A stretch of DNA of 50,144 bases, from contig MU130567.1 of NCBI GenBank assembly GCA_015039465.1, forward strand, positions 323,688 to 373,831, read 5' to 3'. Below, piece after piece: positions 11,200 to 25,602 of the stretch. This DNA comes from Phlegmacium glaucopus. Taxonomy: Eukaryota; Basidiomycota; Agaricomycetes; Agaricales; Cortinariaceae. Made by a program: the position numbers and the translations under genes. How positions within the stretch are numbered: the first letter of the stretch is position 1; each line of letters begins with the position of its first letter. Below the pieces are notes generated by a model. The model was given only the letters and a program-made list of their open reading frames with translations. It searched no databases and was not told the origin of the DNA.

Positions 11200-11855
11200 A
11201 GTTACAAGGAAGTAAGAGGGTTATTGTGGTGGATAACATTCAGATTACAACTCAGAGTGGTTTTATAGAAAAAAAAGTTGCAAGATCGTGAAATAGAAGT
11301 TGAATAGTGTTGGTCAGTGTCCGAGCGGGATTAGAAGAGAACATGATTAATCTCACCATGTTTGGCCAGATTCACATAGGAAGTGGTCGAAATCCGACCA
11401 TCTGTTTGAGATACCCTGGTAGCCGGTGTATTAGTAGTACAGAGGACGGAAGTAGTGTGTTGTTACAAGCAAGTTACCAACACGTCACAGCGGATGTCGG
11501 ATTATGTATTATCTCTTTTCTTCAAACCTGGCCTTTCTGAATAAAGTACTCCCGAGAAAAGAGAGAGAGAGTATGAGTCAGTACAACATTTCACTAGGTT
11601 TAACAGAACTTAGAATGCTCGTAGAGAAAATGTTGTTCACATATTATAGATACAATACGAAGAAAGAGTCAACTTGTTCTAACAAAGATCGCGGGATCTT
11701 CTAAAGTGCCAGTGGGCACTGGCATCCGCAGATAGGTAAAGTGGCGTAGCAAAAAATATAGTGGCGAATTTGATGTGTGATGGAATTTCGGCCTGAAAAA
11801 GTCTGGCCAGGTTATATGAATCGCGCATTAGCATCAAACAATTGTTACCTCGACC
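11200..11855. other. Divergent intergenic region
   Basis: 656 bp separating two head-to-head genes of unknown function. Only short unrecognised frames are present. It would have to contain both promoters. Confidence 0.4.
11261..11267 (-). promoter_or_regulatory. TATA-like box of the minus-strand gene
   Basis: TATAAAA on the minus strand about 62 nt upstream of the ATG at 11,199, in a sensible place for core promoter use. This is motif and position only. Confidence 0.35.
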
Positions 11856-13105
11856 ATGGACCCCTTGTACAACAAAGAAAAAGCAGGTAAGTGTGCAAGT
11901 TTGTAGTCAAAATTCAGATGACCTCATTAGTTTCTAGTTGAAGCGCTTAAAAAAGCAACTCAAGAACGAATGGCGAATGTCCATAGTGGCCTACAGCTTG
12001 CCAGAATGTTTGAGGTGAGTATAACTTGATATCGTTGAAACAACTTACCATACCATACTACAGGGTGATATGTGCTGGAGTAGTTACACCGCTATTCAGG
12101 TCGGTGCGGTCTGGCGTCTTGTATATTCCCAGGCAGCAGGAGGCGGTGGACCGGAGGAAGTAGTTGCATCGTTCCATGGAGTTATTTGCAATGCAGACCT
12201 CCCACCCTTTAGGGAGCGTATCAGGTGAGTTTTTCTAATCATGCTGTTCTGTCAATATTATCAGTAATAAAATAAATTCAGCATCGGTAACAAACAGGTA
12301 AAATATATTCGACAAAGCGTAACACTCACAGCGTTTGGTGATCCAATGTTTGACGCAGTTGGGGTCAACATAGCTGAAGTTCACGCATTGTTCGGACGCG
12401 TTGTTGGAGCTGATCGCCTTCAGGAATGCTCGATATATACAGTCTTTGATGGAACACCGGCTGTGGAGATGTCAAATAGATACTTCACCCCAAAGAGTGA
12501 AGCTCCCAATGCGGTAGGGATAGTCCTGGCAGACGATGTCGACCCACATGGCAATCTTACAAGGGCAGCTGGTAGCGGATATATACACACAGAAGACAAT
12601 CAAGTATATTACTTCGAACGGCAAGTGAAGAGTGAGGATGATCATAGGTAAGGTTGATACATATGGGATACAGGTTGATTACACACTAATTTGTTTGTTA
12701 GATTTGTTGCGACGTCTCCTGTAACGTTCCAAGTAGGCGATATCGTCGAAGTACAAGTTTCATTTGCGGTCTTGCCTCTTCGAGAGGGCAGATTGAAAAC
12801 ATCAATGATCTTGAGGAGCATCTCGCTTTTGGATGGGGGCCAAACACAGGTGGGTAGTTTCATTCATGATGATAGGGAGATGTTGCTTACGGAAAAAATA
12901 TCAGGCCGCAGCCGTTCTTAAGTTTTCATCAAAGATGAAGGCACGGGAGCCTTGCATTACTCTGAAATGTCGCGTGGGATATCTTGAAGAGGAGGTTTCA
13001 GTGACTCGCGCTAAATTTGTTTGCATGGAAATTAATGAAAAGGATTCGGAAGAGGAAGCGGTGGTCGTGGAGACGATGGGAATGGGGCTTGACAACGTGG
13101 ACTGA
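11856..13105 (+). CDS. Intact six-exon gene of unknown function, about 327 aa
   Basis: Exons 11,856-11,886, 11,938-12,014, 12,064-12,224, 12,282-12,647, 12,702-12,849 and 12,905-13,105. All five introns are 49-57 nt with GT...AG ends, and the total of 984 nt gives a complete frame. The protein begins MDPLYNKEKAVEALKKATQE, then has ARMFEGDMCWSSYTAIQVGA, and later a beta-rich stretch with FATSPVTFQVGDIVEVQVSF-like residues (the start reads RFVATSPVTF). No signal peptide or membrane helix is evident. The length and tone resemble a multicopy agaric family, but I know no function. It is divergent from the 8,628-11,199 gene; both end in beta-rich domains with a VEVQVSF/LSLNVQF-like strand, so they may be related, which is a guess. 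Confidence 0.75.
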
Positions 13106-13605
13106 CCCATGTAATGTTTTTAATCGCACTCGAAGGAGGTCATCTAGAAGAAAAGAATTTAGATTTTGGACAATATAACAATTGAAACTTACACTGATGT
13201 GGCAACAATACCTGGAAAGAACACAACGCTAGCATGGGTAACTACGATATAAGAATGGAAGGTAGAGATTGATTGAACGTTGAAGAAACACACGAGTGAG
13301 GCTGTAGTGGACACTGGGAAGGAAGCGTTCAGAAGTTGAACACAAGGAGTGGCTCATTAGAACTTACTTACATCTGTTCAATGAGTCCAGAATATCACGA
13401 TATGTACTTGACGGACGTTGGCCAGGCTCTTATAGGTGCTTCGTGAGTGATAACTGCAGATAATGTACAATGCAGATAATGTACAATGCGAGGCTCGACA
13501 CTACCTCCGGATATAAGACATGGGCTTGGACTTGTGTATTAGCAGAAAGTAGTAAGGGAAATAATAATGGTAGGCAAACGATATATAATACAGAAACAAG
13601 GCAAA
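13106..13605. other. Intergenic; nothing recognised
   Basis: 500 bp downstream of the intact gene. It has a short tandem duplication (GATAATGTACAATGC twice near 13,460-13,490). No coding or RNA feature was supported. Confidence 0.4.
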
Positions 13606-13816
13606 CACTGCTGGCAGCAGGTGGTGTTTCTTTTGGAAAAACCTATTTCTAGAAATGTTTTGTCACTTCTAAAACATTTTTCTTAAGGTTACACCAAATT
13701 AATTCCCTTATAAGGAAGTTGTTTTGGTGTAACTTTAGGAAAAATGTAATCAGAAATGACAAAACATTTCTAAAAATAAGTTTTTCCATCAGAAACACCA
13801 CCTGCTGCCAGCAGTG
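13606..13816. mobile_element. CACTG-ended MITE with long inverted repeats, 211 bp
   Basis: The two ends form imperfect inverted repeats of about 95 bp, starting CACTGCTGGCAGCAGGTGG and ending with its reverse complement. AAA flanks each side (13,603-13,605 and 13,817-13,819), consistent with a 3-bp target duplication. CACTG termini plus 3-bp duplications are the pattern of CACTA/EnSpm elements, so this is probably a non-autonomous relative. No coding capacity. As RNA it would fold into a single hairpin. Confidence 0.8.
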
Positions 13817-13819
13817 AAA

Positions 13820-15945
13820 CCGATGAAGACGGAAAACCGATGAAGGCGGAAAAGGAAGGCGGCTAACTACGGGAGTTGCCGGCTATCTGACCGTATCATC
13901 CCCAAAATTTGGCTGGGTCTGGAGAATAAAAGAACGAGCCCTATAAATAGGACTCGTAATTAGATATTTGATGTCAGCACCGCCATGCAAACAACCCTGG
14001 ATGTCATGGTGTAGGGGGCAGCTAAAAAGCAAACTTGCGCTGAACCGATGGCAGAAAAGCTATGCGAAAATGTTTTTGTCGCTATAGAGGGTGTGGTTGC
14101 GTTACAGATACGGCAGTTGAACTGGTAAATCTGTGCCCAACTTCTACTCTATGATTGTCGCTAACGGTGTATATATATTACTTGCTAAGTGATATTTTCA
14201 AAATGATAGCGTCCCTTCCTCTGGATATTACCTTGTTGTCGTGACCTGCCGGCCCACTCCTCGCCTCGAGGTCGTTACGCTCGTATCTCTGGCTGTGCAA
14301 TACTAGATGATGGTCACTTGGCCTTCGATTGCTGCCATCCTCCATTCGCAATTGAGTCCTCCAATGTGCTCGTTGAACCATATGATTGGAGCTTGGGGTG
14401 GGAAGGGAGAAGCGGTTGGGCAGACAGGTTGCATTGAGCGCTGAAAGTTCGATGAATGGTGTAAGGTTACTGACCTTCCTTGTATGAATAAATCTTGATA
14501 TTCTGCTTAGCATCTGGATATCGTTCAAGAGTTCTTTATATGCATCTATAGAGTACGTGCCTTCTCTTTTTCCCCTCAGATTCTACTGCTTAAACTTTTC
14601 TGTTTGGTTTAGGAGGCTCATGAATTTACCAACACCTTCATGTTGCTGCCGGGGATATTCGAAGCCCTCATACAATGTGCGATTAAGGTATTCTCTCTGC
14701 CAGAAAGATACTCTGTTTTGTCTGCCTCTCTGAGGTCCATATGTCTTTTGGTTTTCTCAGGTTTTCTCTTTTGAACTTTGGCTTACAATTTTTATATTAG
14801 ATCTTTGATTCAAATCTGCAGTCCTTGCTACCCTCAACTTCAAGCGCTCACTCCACCTAGTTGTAGATGACTAAGTTCAACATTTATCAAGTCCCAGAAG
14901 AACGGCGCTGTCGATGTTGCCATCCGATCGCTCGAAGTGAACTACTCCAAGAACAACATGAAGTTCGAGGTTGCCCAACAGGGGTGGTCGTAGCAGTTAC
15001 GACAACTGTGATTCAAACTATTGAAGGCCGTTTGGCTTTCGTCAGTTTTCCTTTAACGAAGCTGTCATTGTCTACATGATGGTCGTAAGTACGTTCTATG
15101 TCTGCGGCCCTTTCTCGTTGCTGAAACCAATTGTTTGATACATGTATCAATTATGATGAATTACACCTAATAGATATTATGCTGACTTCTACAATCACTT
15201 CAACATCGGACCCATCTCCTCGTCAAAGTATCTATATCCTGGCAAAATGCTCAACCAGGTCCTGTAGTTGTGAAGAAAAGTTGCAATTATCACTACCATG
15301 AATAACATCGGTAGGACCAATATAAAACCGCCGATGAGATTCCTCGTCAAGTCGTGGACCATGGTATCAAATGCATATCTAAGCGAGGAAACGACCAGAC
15401 TCGATCCGCCTGGCTCCGATGATTGCAAGAAAATCCGCCATTTCATCAACTTCAATCACGGGTGACGGAGATGCTACTTATCGACCAGTCCTTCACATCG
15501 TCAAGCCTTACTCTACTGTCCCTTACATCTTTAAGTTGAAATTCAATCAAATTGAGTCCTCTATCCTCCGTCCTCTCTCCATGCTATCCATCTATATATG
15601 TGCTAGGTAACAACTTTTTACAATACGCCTCCATGCTCGATGATTACTTTCATCTCCTTTTCGCTACCAGTAGACAAGATTATCGGAAGGCCTTGCATCT
15701 TGCCCTTGGGAGACCAACGGAGAATTCAGAAGTTTCAAGCGTTGTACACCGATTCCTGTAAATTATTCAAATAGCCCAAGTATTATAATTTGTACTTCGA
15801 CATGGAATTCACTCCAATAAACTTGAATATGCATTCGATATAGAAGTTTTGCTATAAATATTAAACAAATGGAAAAATGTATGGATAAAAAAGCAGAATA
15901 TGGACTATTTCTCGGATCCTCCATACTTTGGATCCATTTCGGAAT
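13820..15945. other. 2.1 kb with short frames only; possible degraded gene 14,600-15,760 (+)
   Basis: No convincing gene. On the plus strand between 14,600 and 15,760 there are short protein-like pieces (EAHEFTNTFMLLPGIFEAL, VDVAIRSLEVNYSKNNMKF, LLDDYFHLLFATSRQDYRKA) separated by stops and possible introns. They may be remnants of one decayed gene, but I cannot assign a family. The minus-strand frame 15,455-15,195 has a hydrophobic stretch, which may be a shadow. The remainder is featureless to my reading. Confidence 0.3.
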
Positions 15946-18900
15946 TTATCGCATACCGTACTGTTTTCCGGCTTCATCAAGCAATTCTACGTCATGTAAA
16001 AAATGACGGTAGTTCTTGACTGTTCCTCTAAATTGAATAACAATGTCATTCCGGATTACTGGCTCAAACGAAAGGTGATCAGATTCAGAAGGACAGGGGA
16101 TTGGATGGAGGGTTATATCATCTACTGTGAGTGACGACTTGGATGAGGGGTTAAGTTGGATTATGGTCGATCCTAGTGTGACTTCGAGAGGCACGTCATG
16201 ATCCACCTCTTTTCCGGAATGTTTGAGCCTCAGTATAAGACTTTGGCCAAATATCGGGGCGAAAAATGAGATCAAGACCCTTGCATTGTTCCCAAGTCTA
16301 ACTGGACCAGAATACATGTCATAGCTGTCAGCGTCCATGAAGATATATGTGAAGAAGTCCAACTTGGGTCGAATTTCTTCTGCAAAGATGATTAAATTGT
16401 TATGGGTAGATCTGATAAATAGGGGATTATGGTGGATGGCAGGTAGACGACCAGGCCAATCGAGAGATATCGAAGTCACCCATGGTAATTCACAAATTGT
16501 AGCCTGAATCCAGTTGAGATCAGAATCAGAATCAGAATGGCCAAAAGTGATGAGGATGATGTTTTTGTTTCCTTTCAGAGCATGCGAGTAGATGTCAAGT
16601 GGTGCAGTAGTATCAGATATGTCGAAATAGAGCCACTTCGACCGAGAATACCTGCATTCGAAAAGAGTATTATCATCCCAAAACTGATCGAACCGGCCCA
16701 ATTCAGATCCACGCTTCAAACGGAATTCGGTATCCTCGATCTCCTTTTCCATTCGTAGAGGGATCTCACCAATAAATTGGGCATCAATGAACGTAGAAGA
16801 ACGTTTGATCTCTGCCCTCAAATCGGATAGCAACATTGAATTTGGTTTGTCAACCCCTTCAAAAAGTTGGTTGATATATGATGCCCACTCTCTATGAACC
16901 ACTCGCTGAGCATGCCGCATCGCATACAAATGGTTGTCTTTGTTGAGGTCGGCCAACCTTTTCTCAGCTGCTCGCATCTGGGGATTGAGTCTCTTCCAAC
17001 AATTAGCCCTCCACTCCCTCGTTAATCTTTCTTTCTCTTCCACTCGATCATTGCCAATCTGGTCCAGAACATCTTTCAATCTGTTCCAGAAAAGTTGTTC
17101 CCATTTCTTCACCTCGTACACCAGCAACAGCTCCATCAAGTACTGTTCCTCAAACAACAGCCGCTCCATCTCCCCTTCTGGTAAATTTGTTGCGGGCTTC
17201 TGTTCAACTGCTTGCTTGTTAACTCGATATTCCACTCCCGTTTCGCCTTCGAATCTCTCCTTCGTTATCATCTCCATTCTCCGCGCAATCCACTTGACAC
17301 GTTTCTCATCCAGCAACCGTCGCTCTCTTTCAATTGACGAGTGCACGAAATAATCACATATAAGCAATGATTCTTCGTTTCGCTCCTTCTCTTTCCCCTT
17401 CTCAACAGCCGTTTTCCAATCGTCCCCATTTTCCTCCTCCCTTAACCTCTGGAGCGCACTGATGGTATCATCCACTTTCATTGTCCAGCTGTTCTCTATA
17501 GTATATGTTTTGCTTACGTCAGCAGCTCCTAGTCGGTACTGGATGTGCTCTAAGATCGACCGATGATGTTTTCGAAGTGAATTCACGTTATTGCTATCGC
17601 TGGATACTGGGTCGCCTTTGGGGTCAATTTTGGCGTCAATTTCCACTTCAAGTAGAAGGTGTCCGATATCAATGAGGGGCGCATTTGAATGTGTTGAGTA
17701 GAAAGTGTCGATTTCGTTGTCTCGGGTGTAAATTCGTGTCGTACGCTCCTTGTGATCGAAAACCGTGATGTATAGAATCCGTTCTCCGAGTTTGGCATCC
17801 TCAGGCTCACTGCCCCTATTCCTGCGCCTATTTTCCTCATCCGCAGGTACATTCTTTTTGGATGTGCGTTTCCGAGTCAAAGTATAGTAAAGAGAAAGGT
17901 CAGGGCTAGTGAATGGCTCAACGAGCCCAGCGAATGATGTGATCATCTTCAGGAATTCTTGCGCTCGGGTGAGAGGAAGTACCCTGTATTTTAAGATTTC
18001 TTCGTTGTCTTTGTTGCAAGTGGGAAGGGGTTTATATATGTCCAGTTCCAGAATGATCTCTAGTGGAGGCGCGTTGTCCCTCGTCGGATTCCAAGCCCAA
18101 ATAGCCAATCGTATTACAGAAAGCCCAGCTTCCAAGCAGAGCCAACGAACAGGACCGATTTTCGATTTTGAACCCTGAACGACGCTAAAACATCCAACGT
18201 ACCCCACAACAGATGCTAGGATCCCGATGAGGAGGAGGCATAACAACAGCCATATGCGTGCATCCGTCGGATGTTTTTTCGTGTTGCGCTCAACGGCCGC
18301 CTCAATATCTCTATTAGGTGGCCGGTCTCCATTCTTAAGTTTGACAAGGTATTGTTCGGAAAGAGTGGTTATTCGTCGTTGTATGAGAAGCTGAATGAGC
18401 GTGGCTGTGATGAAGCCTCCAGTAGCACGCAGAACTGGAAATGCCCATATTATGCTTTTCCTCAGGTGGTTGTCACCCCGATTTAAATGGATATATGGAG
18501 CAATACTGAAAGTACACAGGAGTGCTGTCGTGGCCATCATCTTGACGTTCCAGGCAGCGGACTTGTGGATACCCCAGTGATCCGGTTTTTGTCAATGTTG
18601 AGTTCTTGGATCAATTCATCCATTCGAGTTTCGATGATGTAGCGCCCTTTGTCCTTCCCTTTACCAGCCTCAACCATAATCAACGAAAGGTTCTCTCCCT
18701 GCGGCTGGAATCCCATATTCCCAAGTATCTCTGCTCCTTCAATATTTCCGAACGAGAAGCAAGCAACCAACGTCTTGAATCCCGCTCTGACCATCCCGAG
18801 GCTTCCGAAGGTCGACATCGGTGTTGCTGCTGCGTAAAGATGTCCTTGTGTGAGTGCTGAACTGACTTGGACCTCGCATTGCTCTATCCCGAGTAGGTAG

Positions 18901-18963
18901 TGGTAGAATCGCTGCAATATCTTGTATTCCACCTGTGAGAGTCGAACCGATTCCTCCTGACAT
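15946..18963 (-). pseudogene. Large multi-pass membrane protein of unknown function, two N-terminal frameshifts
   Basis: The main frame (18,540-15,946, 864 codons) is uninterrupted. It has four hydrophobic segments in its first 150 residues (about 1-20, 30-52, 96-121 and 127-149). A long charged region rich in W, R and E follows, then a C-terminal part with no motif I recognise. Upstream, MSGGIGSTLTGGIQDIAAIL begins at 18,963 and continues as GIEQCEVQVSSALTQGHLYA after a frame change. The change is explained by a 4-bp tandem CTAC duplication near 18,896-18,903. A second shift of one base is needed near 18,555 to join WNVKMMATTALL. This is the N terminus of an uncharacterised agaric membrane protein family. 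A sequencing error could cause the shifts, but two in 400 bp favour early decay. Confidence 0.65.
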
Positions 18964-19725
18964 GGTCTCGCGATGAAAGGTTTATTGTCGTAGAGAGTTC
19001 TTGATGAAGACTGGCCTCAAGGCACGTCAAACATTGTACCAAATAGACCTAGCCCTAGGTACAATAATTCAGCATGTCAATCTATTATTGTAATGAATGT
19101 TATTTTTGTTACGATTGACATACCAATAATAGAAGTCGGCCTAGTGGGTTTGGGTGAAATGAATTTTACAGAGAGTTTAGTTTTCGAATTGGACGCGGGT
19201 TGACACGGCTGATATTCCGTTGAGGTTCCCTTTCTCGCTGCTGTAAGGATCAGATGAGGCTGCAACGATGGATATTGAGTAGCGAATCAAGGGACGGTGG
19301 GCGATGAAGAGATTGTACCTGAAAGTCGTCGCATACACTCTGCCTGACTGCCTCTTCTATAGCTGCTGGTGAGCGTGGGATCGCCATTTTTATGTCCATA
19401 CTTTCCAGGGGGTCGACCTGGGCTGACTACTCTTTTCGATCAAAAAGGTGGAGCGCCGTAACGGAAAAAACTTGCGCTGAAGAGGTTGTTGGCGCGTGGC
19501 GACAAAGTGAATCAGATGGTTCTGAAGTCGGAAGGTTCGATATGCGAAACAAGTCCGCGAATGGAATAGGACTCATACTATAGTCCATTACAATTTTGCT
19601 TTTGTGAGGCAGTTGAGGTGAAAATGTGAGTGAGCTGACGGATTATTAAAGCAATTCAATGAGTTCAAATACATAGAGAGGTACGAGCAATTGCAGCCTT
19701 TGATCGATGAGCAGAGGGTTGTAAG
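18964..19725. other. Intergenic; short frames only
   Basis: About 760 bp. Two small open frames (19,077-19,265 minus and 19,392-19,583 plus) lack recognisable features. Nothing else is supported. Confidence 0.4.
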
Positions 19726-20150
19726 TAGACCTGTGACAGATCGCAAAGCGTCGATTTGACGACCTGTATTCCGGGACTTTCCGTGAGTGAGCAAGCGTTA
19801 TGTTGTTTCGGAACGAGTAAAACGTGTCCAAATTAGGAAGGTCAAGAGCACGTGGTTGTGATCCTGTTGATACAAGGACCTGGATTTCAGCTGAGGGACC
19901 AGTATGAAAGCAATTGAACTTTTTATTGAGGTTTGGGGCATAGTACATAGTGTACAGATGAGAGTAAAGACAAAGAAATGACGAGGATGACCCATGCTGT
20001 GATGCTATGCCAAAATCTTGACCTTCCTAATTTGGACGCCTTTCAAGTTGTACGGCAATGTCCGAAACAATGTAACGCTCGCTCACTCACGGGAAGTACA
20101 GGCCGTCAAATCAACGCTTTGCCCATTTTGACGGTCCGGTTACAGGCCTA
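19726..20150. mobile_element. MULE-like non-autonomous element, 425 bp, 9-bp target duplication
   Basis: Ends read TAGACCTGTGACAG and, inverted, TAGGCCTGTAAC. The inverted similarity extends about 130 bp into each side (for example TCCAAATTAGGAAGGTCAAG near 19,828-19,850 against its complement near 20,018-20,040). It is flanked by identical 9-mers GGTTGTAAG at 19,717-19,725 and 20,151-20,159. Long inverted repeats with a 9-bp duplication are typical of Mutator-like elements. There is no transposase inside. Confidence 0.8.
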
Positions 20151-20321
20151 GGTTGTAAGAATAAAGTGGATTCGAGAAGCGCAACATTGTGCCGCTTGTG
20201 CCGAACGTCCGACGGTTCTCAACATAAAACCTATATTTAGTACGGACAATAACTATAACACCAGTCCAAAGACAATGTTAAATAAAAAATTAAAGTTACG
20301 AGCCGACGCTTTAGTAATAGT

Positions 20322-22640
<2,319 letters not shown>

Positions 22641-23858
22641 TTATAGAGCCAAGAATTAGTACATGATGGCCGTCTTTGTTCTGAAAACAACTTGATTATA
22701 TACCTCAAAACAGATCCACAACCCTCCTCTCTACCGAAGTCACACCAATCACTTTACTTTCAAAGTCAAAAATTCCACCGCCTTGGTACATGACCAAATC
22801 AGGGATCTCAAATATATCACGAGTCAACCCTAACGCTCGTTCGAGATTGTAAGATGCCAATGCGAAAGCCTCGAACTTATCAATGGTTCCATTGGATTCC
22901 AAGGCAGCCTAGTTGGGGGTTTACAATTAAGAGGTGGCCTGAGGCGATGGGGAAAGACACTTACCCAAGCAATTTCAAATCGAGTATTCCGAGCGGCGGA
23001 TTCGTCAATGACGCCAATAGCTACATTGACACCTTCAGCCAACAAGGCGCCAAGAGAGCTAAGCTTCGAGAGTGGAGGACCTGGCAATCTAGGGTACCAC
23101 CAAGGCAAACAAAGTGAGCTTTACGCTATCGCCAATGCGAAACAACTTGCATTCGTCTCTGCTCCCAAACGGTTGGGTAGGCCCTCGGAGAGGTCAGGAT
23201 AACACTTATTCCAGCTCTTGCAATCTCTTTTGCGAGAAGATGCGCTTCAGCAGCTCCAGAAAATGTGAACCTCAGGTCGTTCCCGGTAATATCCTCATAT
23301 TCCTGTTTGAGAGCCACGAGTGTTGCCATGATATCTGCACTGCTAACGTCTACGACCAGCGGGATCTCTCCCTAATATAAGATGAATGAAAGTGAGGATT
23401 GTTGGCGATGAGAGATACGAAGATATGATGATATTTCTTGGATGACATACCTCCCGTACAAGAAGCCAGGGTCTCAAGTTGGATTCAAACAGCTGGGAAC
23501 GTAATGCTGCTATCTGGGTACTGACACTTGAGTCGAGGGAGAAACTGATGGTAACATGCAATGCTGTTTCCTCTTGAACAATAGCGCCTCTCGCCAGCGC
23601 ATGTGGCGAACCTGCACTGAACGCCGTGGACAAGCCCTGCAAGAAGCCTCTACCACTTGGAGCTGTGATAGCAGTTGTCACTCCATTGCGATAAGCCAGC
23701 CTGCAGGTTCCAGGTTGGAAGGTATGAGTATCTTAGTCACCAAAGACAATAAGGAGGACTCACAAAGTGTTACGACCTTGGAATTGAAGGCCGTCCACAG
23801 CACGGATTATAGCCGTCTCTTTGCCCAGGATGGAAGGTAGATTGCCATTAACCAGTGG

Positions 23859-24481
23859 TAGTGATGGCCAAGTTCAGTCCTGAACCGAAGTTCGGACCGA
23901 ACTTTTGAAAACTGGACTGGAAGTCCAGTTCAAAGTTCGCAGTCTTAGCCGAACCGAACCTCAAGTCCAGTTCAAGGTTCGGCAGAATTGAAGAGGTTCG
24001 AACCTGGTTCGAACCAAATGTTGTAAGCAGGTATTTTTTCCCGATTTTTTCAAGATTTTGTGACATTATTTGTACAATTTCTGCCCATGAGCATATGTAA
24101 GCATCTATTGAATACTACAAGCATTTATGGTAGCCATAAGGAGCATGAGGTGGATCTCATTGGTGGTTTTATTAATTATTAGACTGTGGACACACCATGC
24201 CAGAGATCAAATTTGGCTCAAATTCAAGGAAAATTCTCTACTAAAAACATCTACTTCACCAGAAAATTATGCATTTATATGAGGGCAATGTTTTGAAGGA
24301 TTTTCTAGGCAAATACAATGGTGGGAAAAAATACAGGTTCAAACCTGAACCGGACCTGAACTGGACCTGAACCGAGGTTCAGTTCAAGGTTCAGCCAAAT
24401 GCCTGAACCGAACCATAAGTTTGGTTCTCAGTTCGGCAAAAAAGCCAGGGAACTGGACCAAACCGGACCTGTCCATCACTA
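23859..24481. mobile_element. hAT non-autonomous element, 623 bp, 8-bp target duplication
   Basis: Termini TAGTGATGG and CCATCACTA, flanked by ACCAGTGG at 23,851-23,858 and 24,482-24,489. An 8-bp duplication with TAGTG ends is characteristic of hAT elements. The interior is rich in near-palindromic GGTTCGAACC and GGTCCAGTTC-like motifs and has no transposase. Removing it and one duplication restores the amidohydrolase reading LDPLV-NGNLPS. Confidence 0.9.
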
Positions 24482-24574
24482 ACCAGTGGGTCAAGGACGA
24501 CACCGTCATTTGTGGAAGGTTCAAGGCTGATTTCAACAAGACCCAGTGGAGACCCATAACTTGTCAGCCCTGGA

Positions 24575-24987
24575 TGTTAGGGGACACCCGACTTTAACCC
24601 AAACCTCAACTCTAGAATCATACACCCCACCTTTCCGACGACCTCCGACCTTCCGTCCAACTCCGCTTCCGTCACCGGTTGACTCCGGAATCCCGTAGTT
24701 CCGCTCCGACTCCAGCCCTCCAATTCACTCCGTCTTTTATTTCTATTTTTCATATCGCACCACTTCTTATTTAATTAATTAATTATTATCGTATCATTCC
24801 TTTATTTATTTTATATCTCCGTTATGTCCATATTAGTACTTAAACACCCCCAGCCTAGCAGGGATCCCCATCCTTTCCTCTTTGGATCCCCTGCTAGGTA
24901 AGTCACTTGTAGATATCTTTTCTGAAATATTATTAACTTTGGATCCCCTGCTAGCTTGACTAAGTCAGCGTTGCAGTTGCCCTAACA
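24575..24987. mobile_element. Solo LTR, 413 bp, 5-bp target duplication
   Basis: Begins TGTTAGGGG and ends CCCTAACA, the TG...CA inverted termini of an LTR. CTGGA flanks it on both sides (24,570-24,574 and 24,988-24,992), giving the 5-bp duplication usual for LTR retrotransposons. There is no internal coding region, so it is a solo LTR left by recombination. It contains a repeated GGATCCCCTGCTAG motif near 24,855-24,955. Removing it restores SLAP-GLTSYG in the amidohydrolase. Confidence 0.9.
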
Positions 24988-25602
24988 CTGGAGCCAACGA
25001 TCCTCCTTGGAGATTAACAACCTTGTCCACCTCTGCTTCATCAATACTTCCACAAGACAAGCCTGAAGTCCCATCACCAGCACAAATAATACGACCATCT
25101 TGAACAACGATGGATCTCCCTTCACCCTCCTCATCATCGAAAAGAGTTTCAACGTGTCCTTCAGCACCGTAATGCCAAATGCTCTTGACTCCGATGATTT
25201 TGATTGTTTTCCCCCCTGTTGCTTCAAGATTCCCTGTTAAAGGTGGAACTCCATCCCACCTGACTGATTCCTCTGCTTCGCTGTCCCAATTTGGTGTCTT
25301 CGGCAGGACTTGGAACTTAAATGGTTTGATCAGCGCTTGAGGCTTATTGAGTTGAACTATGCCATCGATATAGACTTGTCGAGGAGTTGCTCCTAATGCA
25401 AGCGGGTGGGATGATGGGTTGGTAAGCCTTAGATAACTGATCGGATATATGTGTCAGCTTTCGGATTTATGTGTAAGCATTTGTAAGATTTTTGATAATT
25501 GGTCAGCACCGTCGTCCCATTAGCCCAGTGTCACGAACGTCACATTGATGACAAAGCTCTGCCTTTTTCGGTCATCTCTGCCAATCTGCTGATGCTGTAT
25601 TG

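Noticed and set aside
13820..15945. A gene model across 14,600-15,760 on the plus strand
   Set aside because: Protein-like pieces exist, but stops and frame changes are too many and no family could be named.
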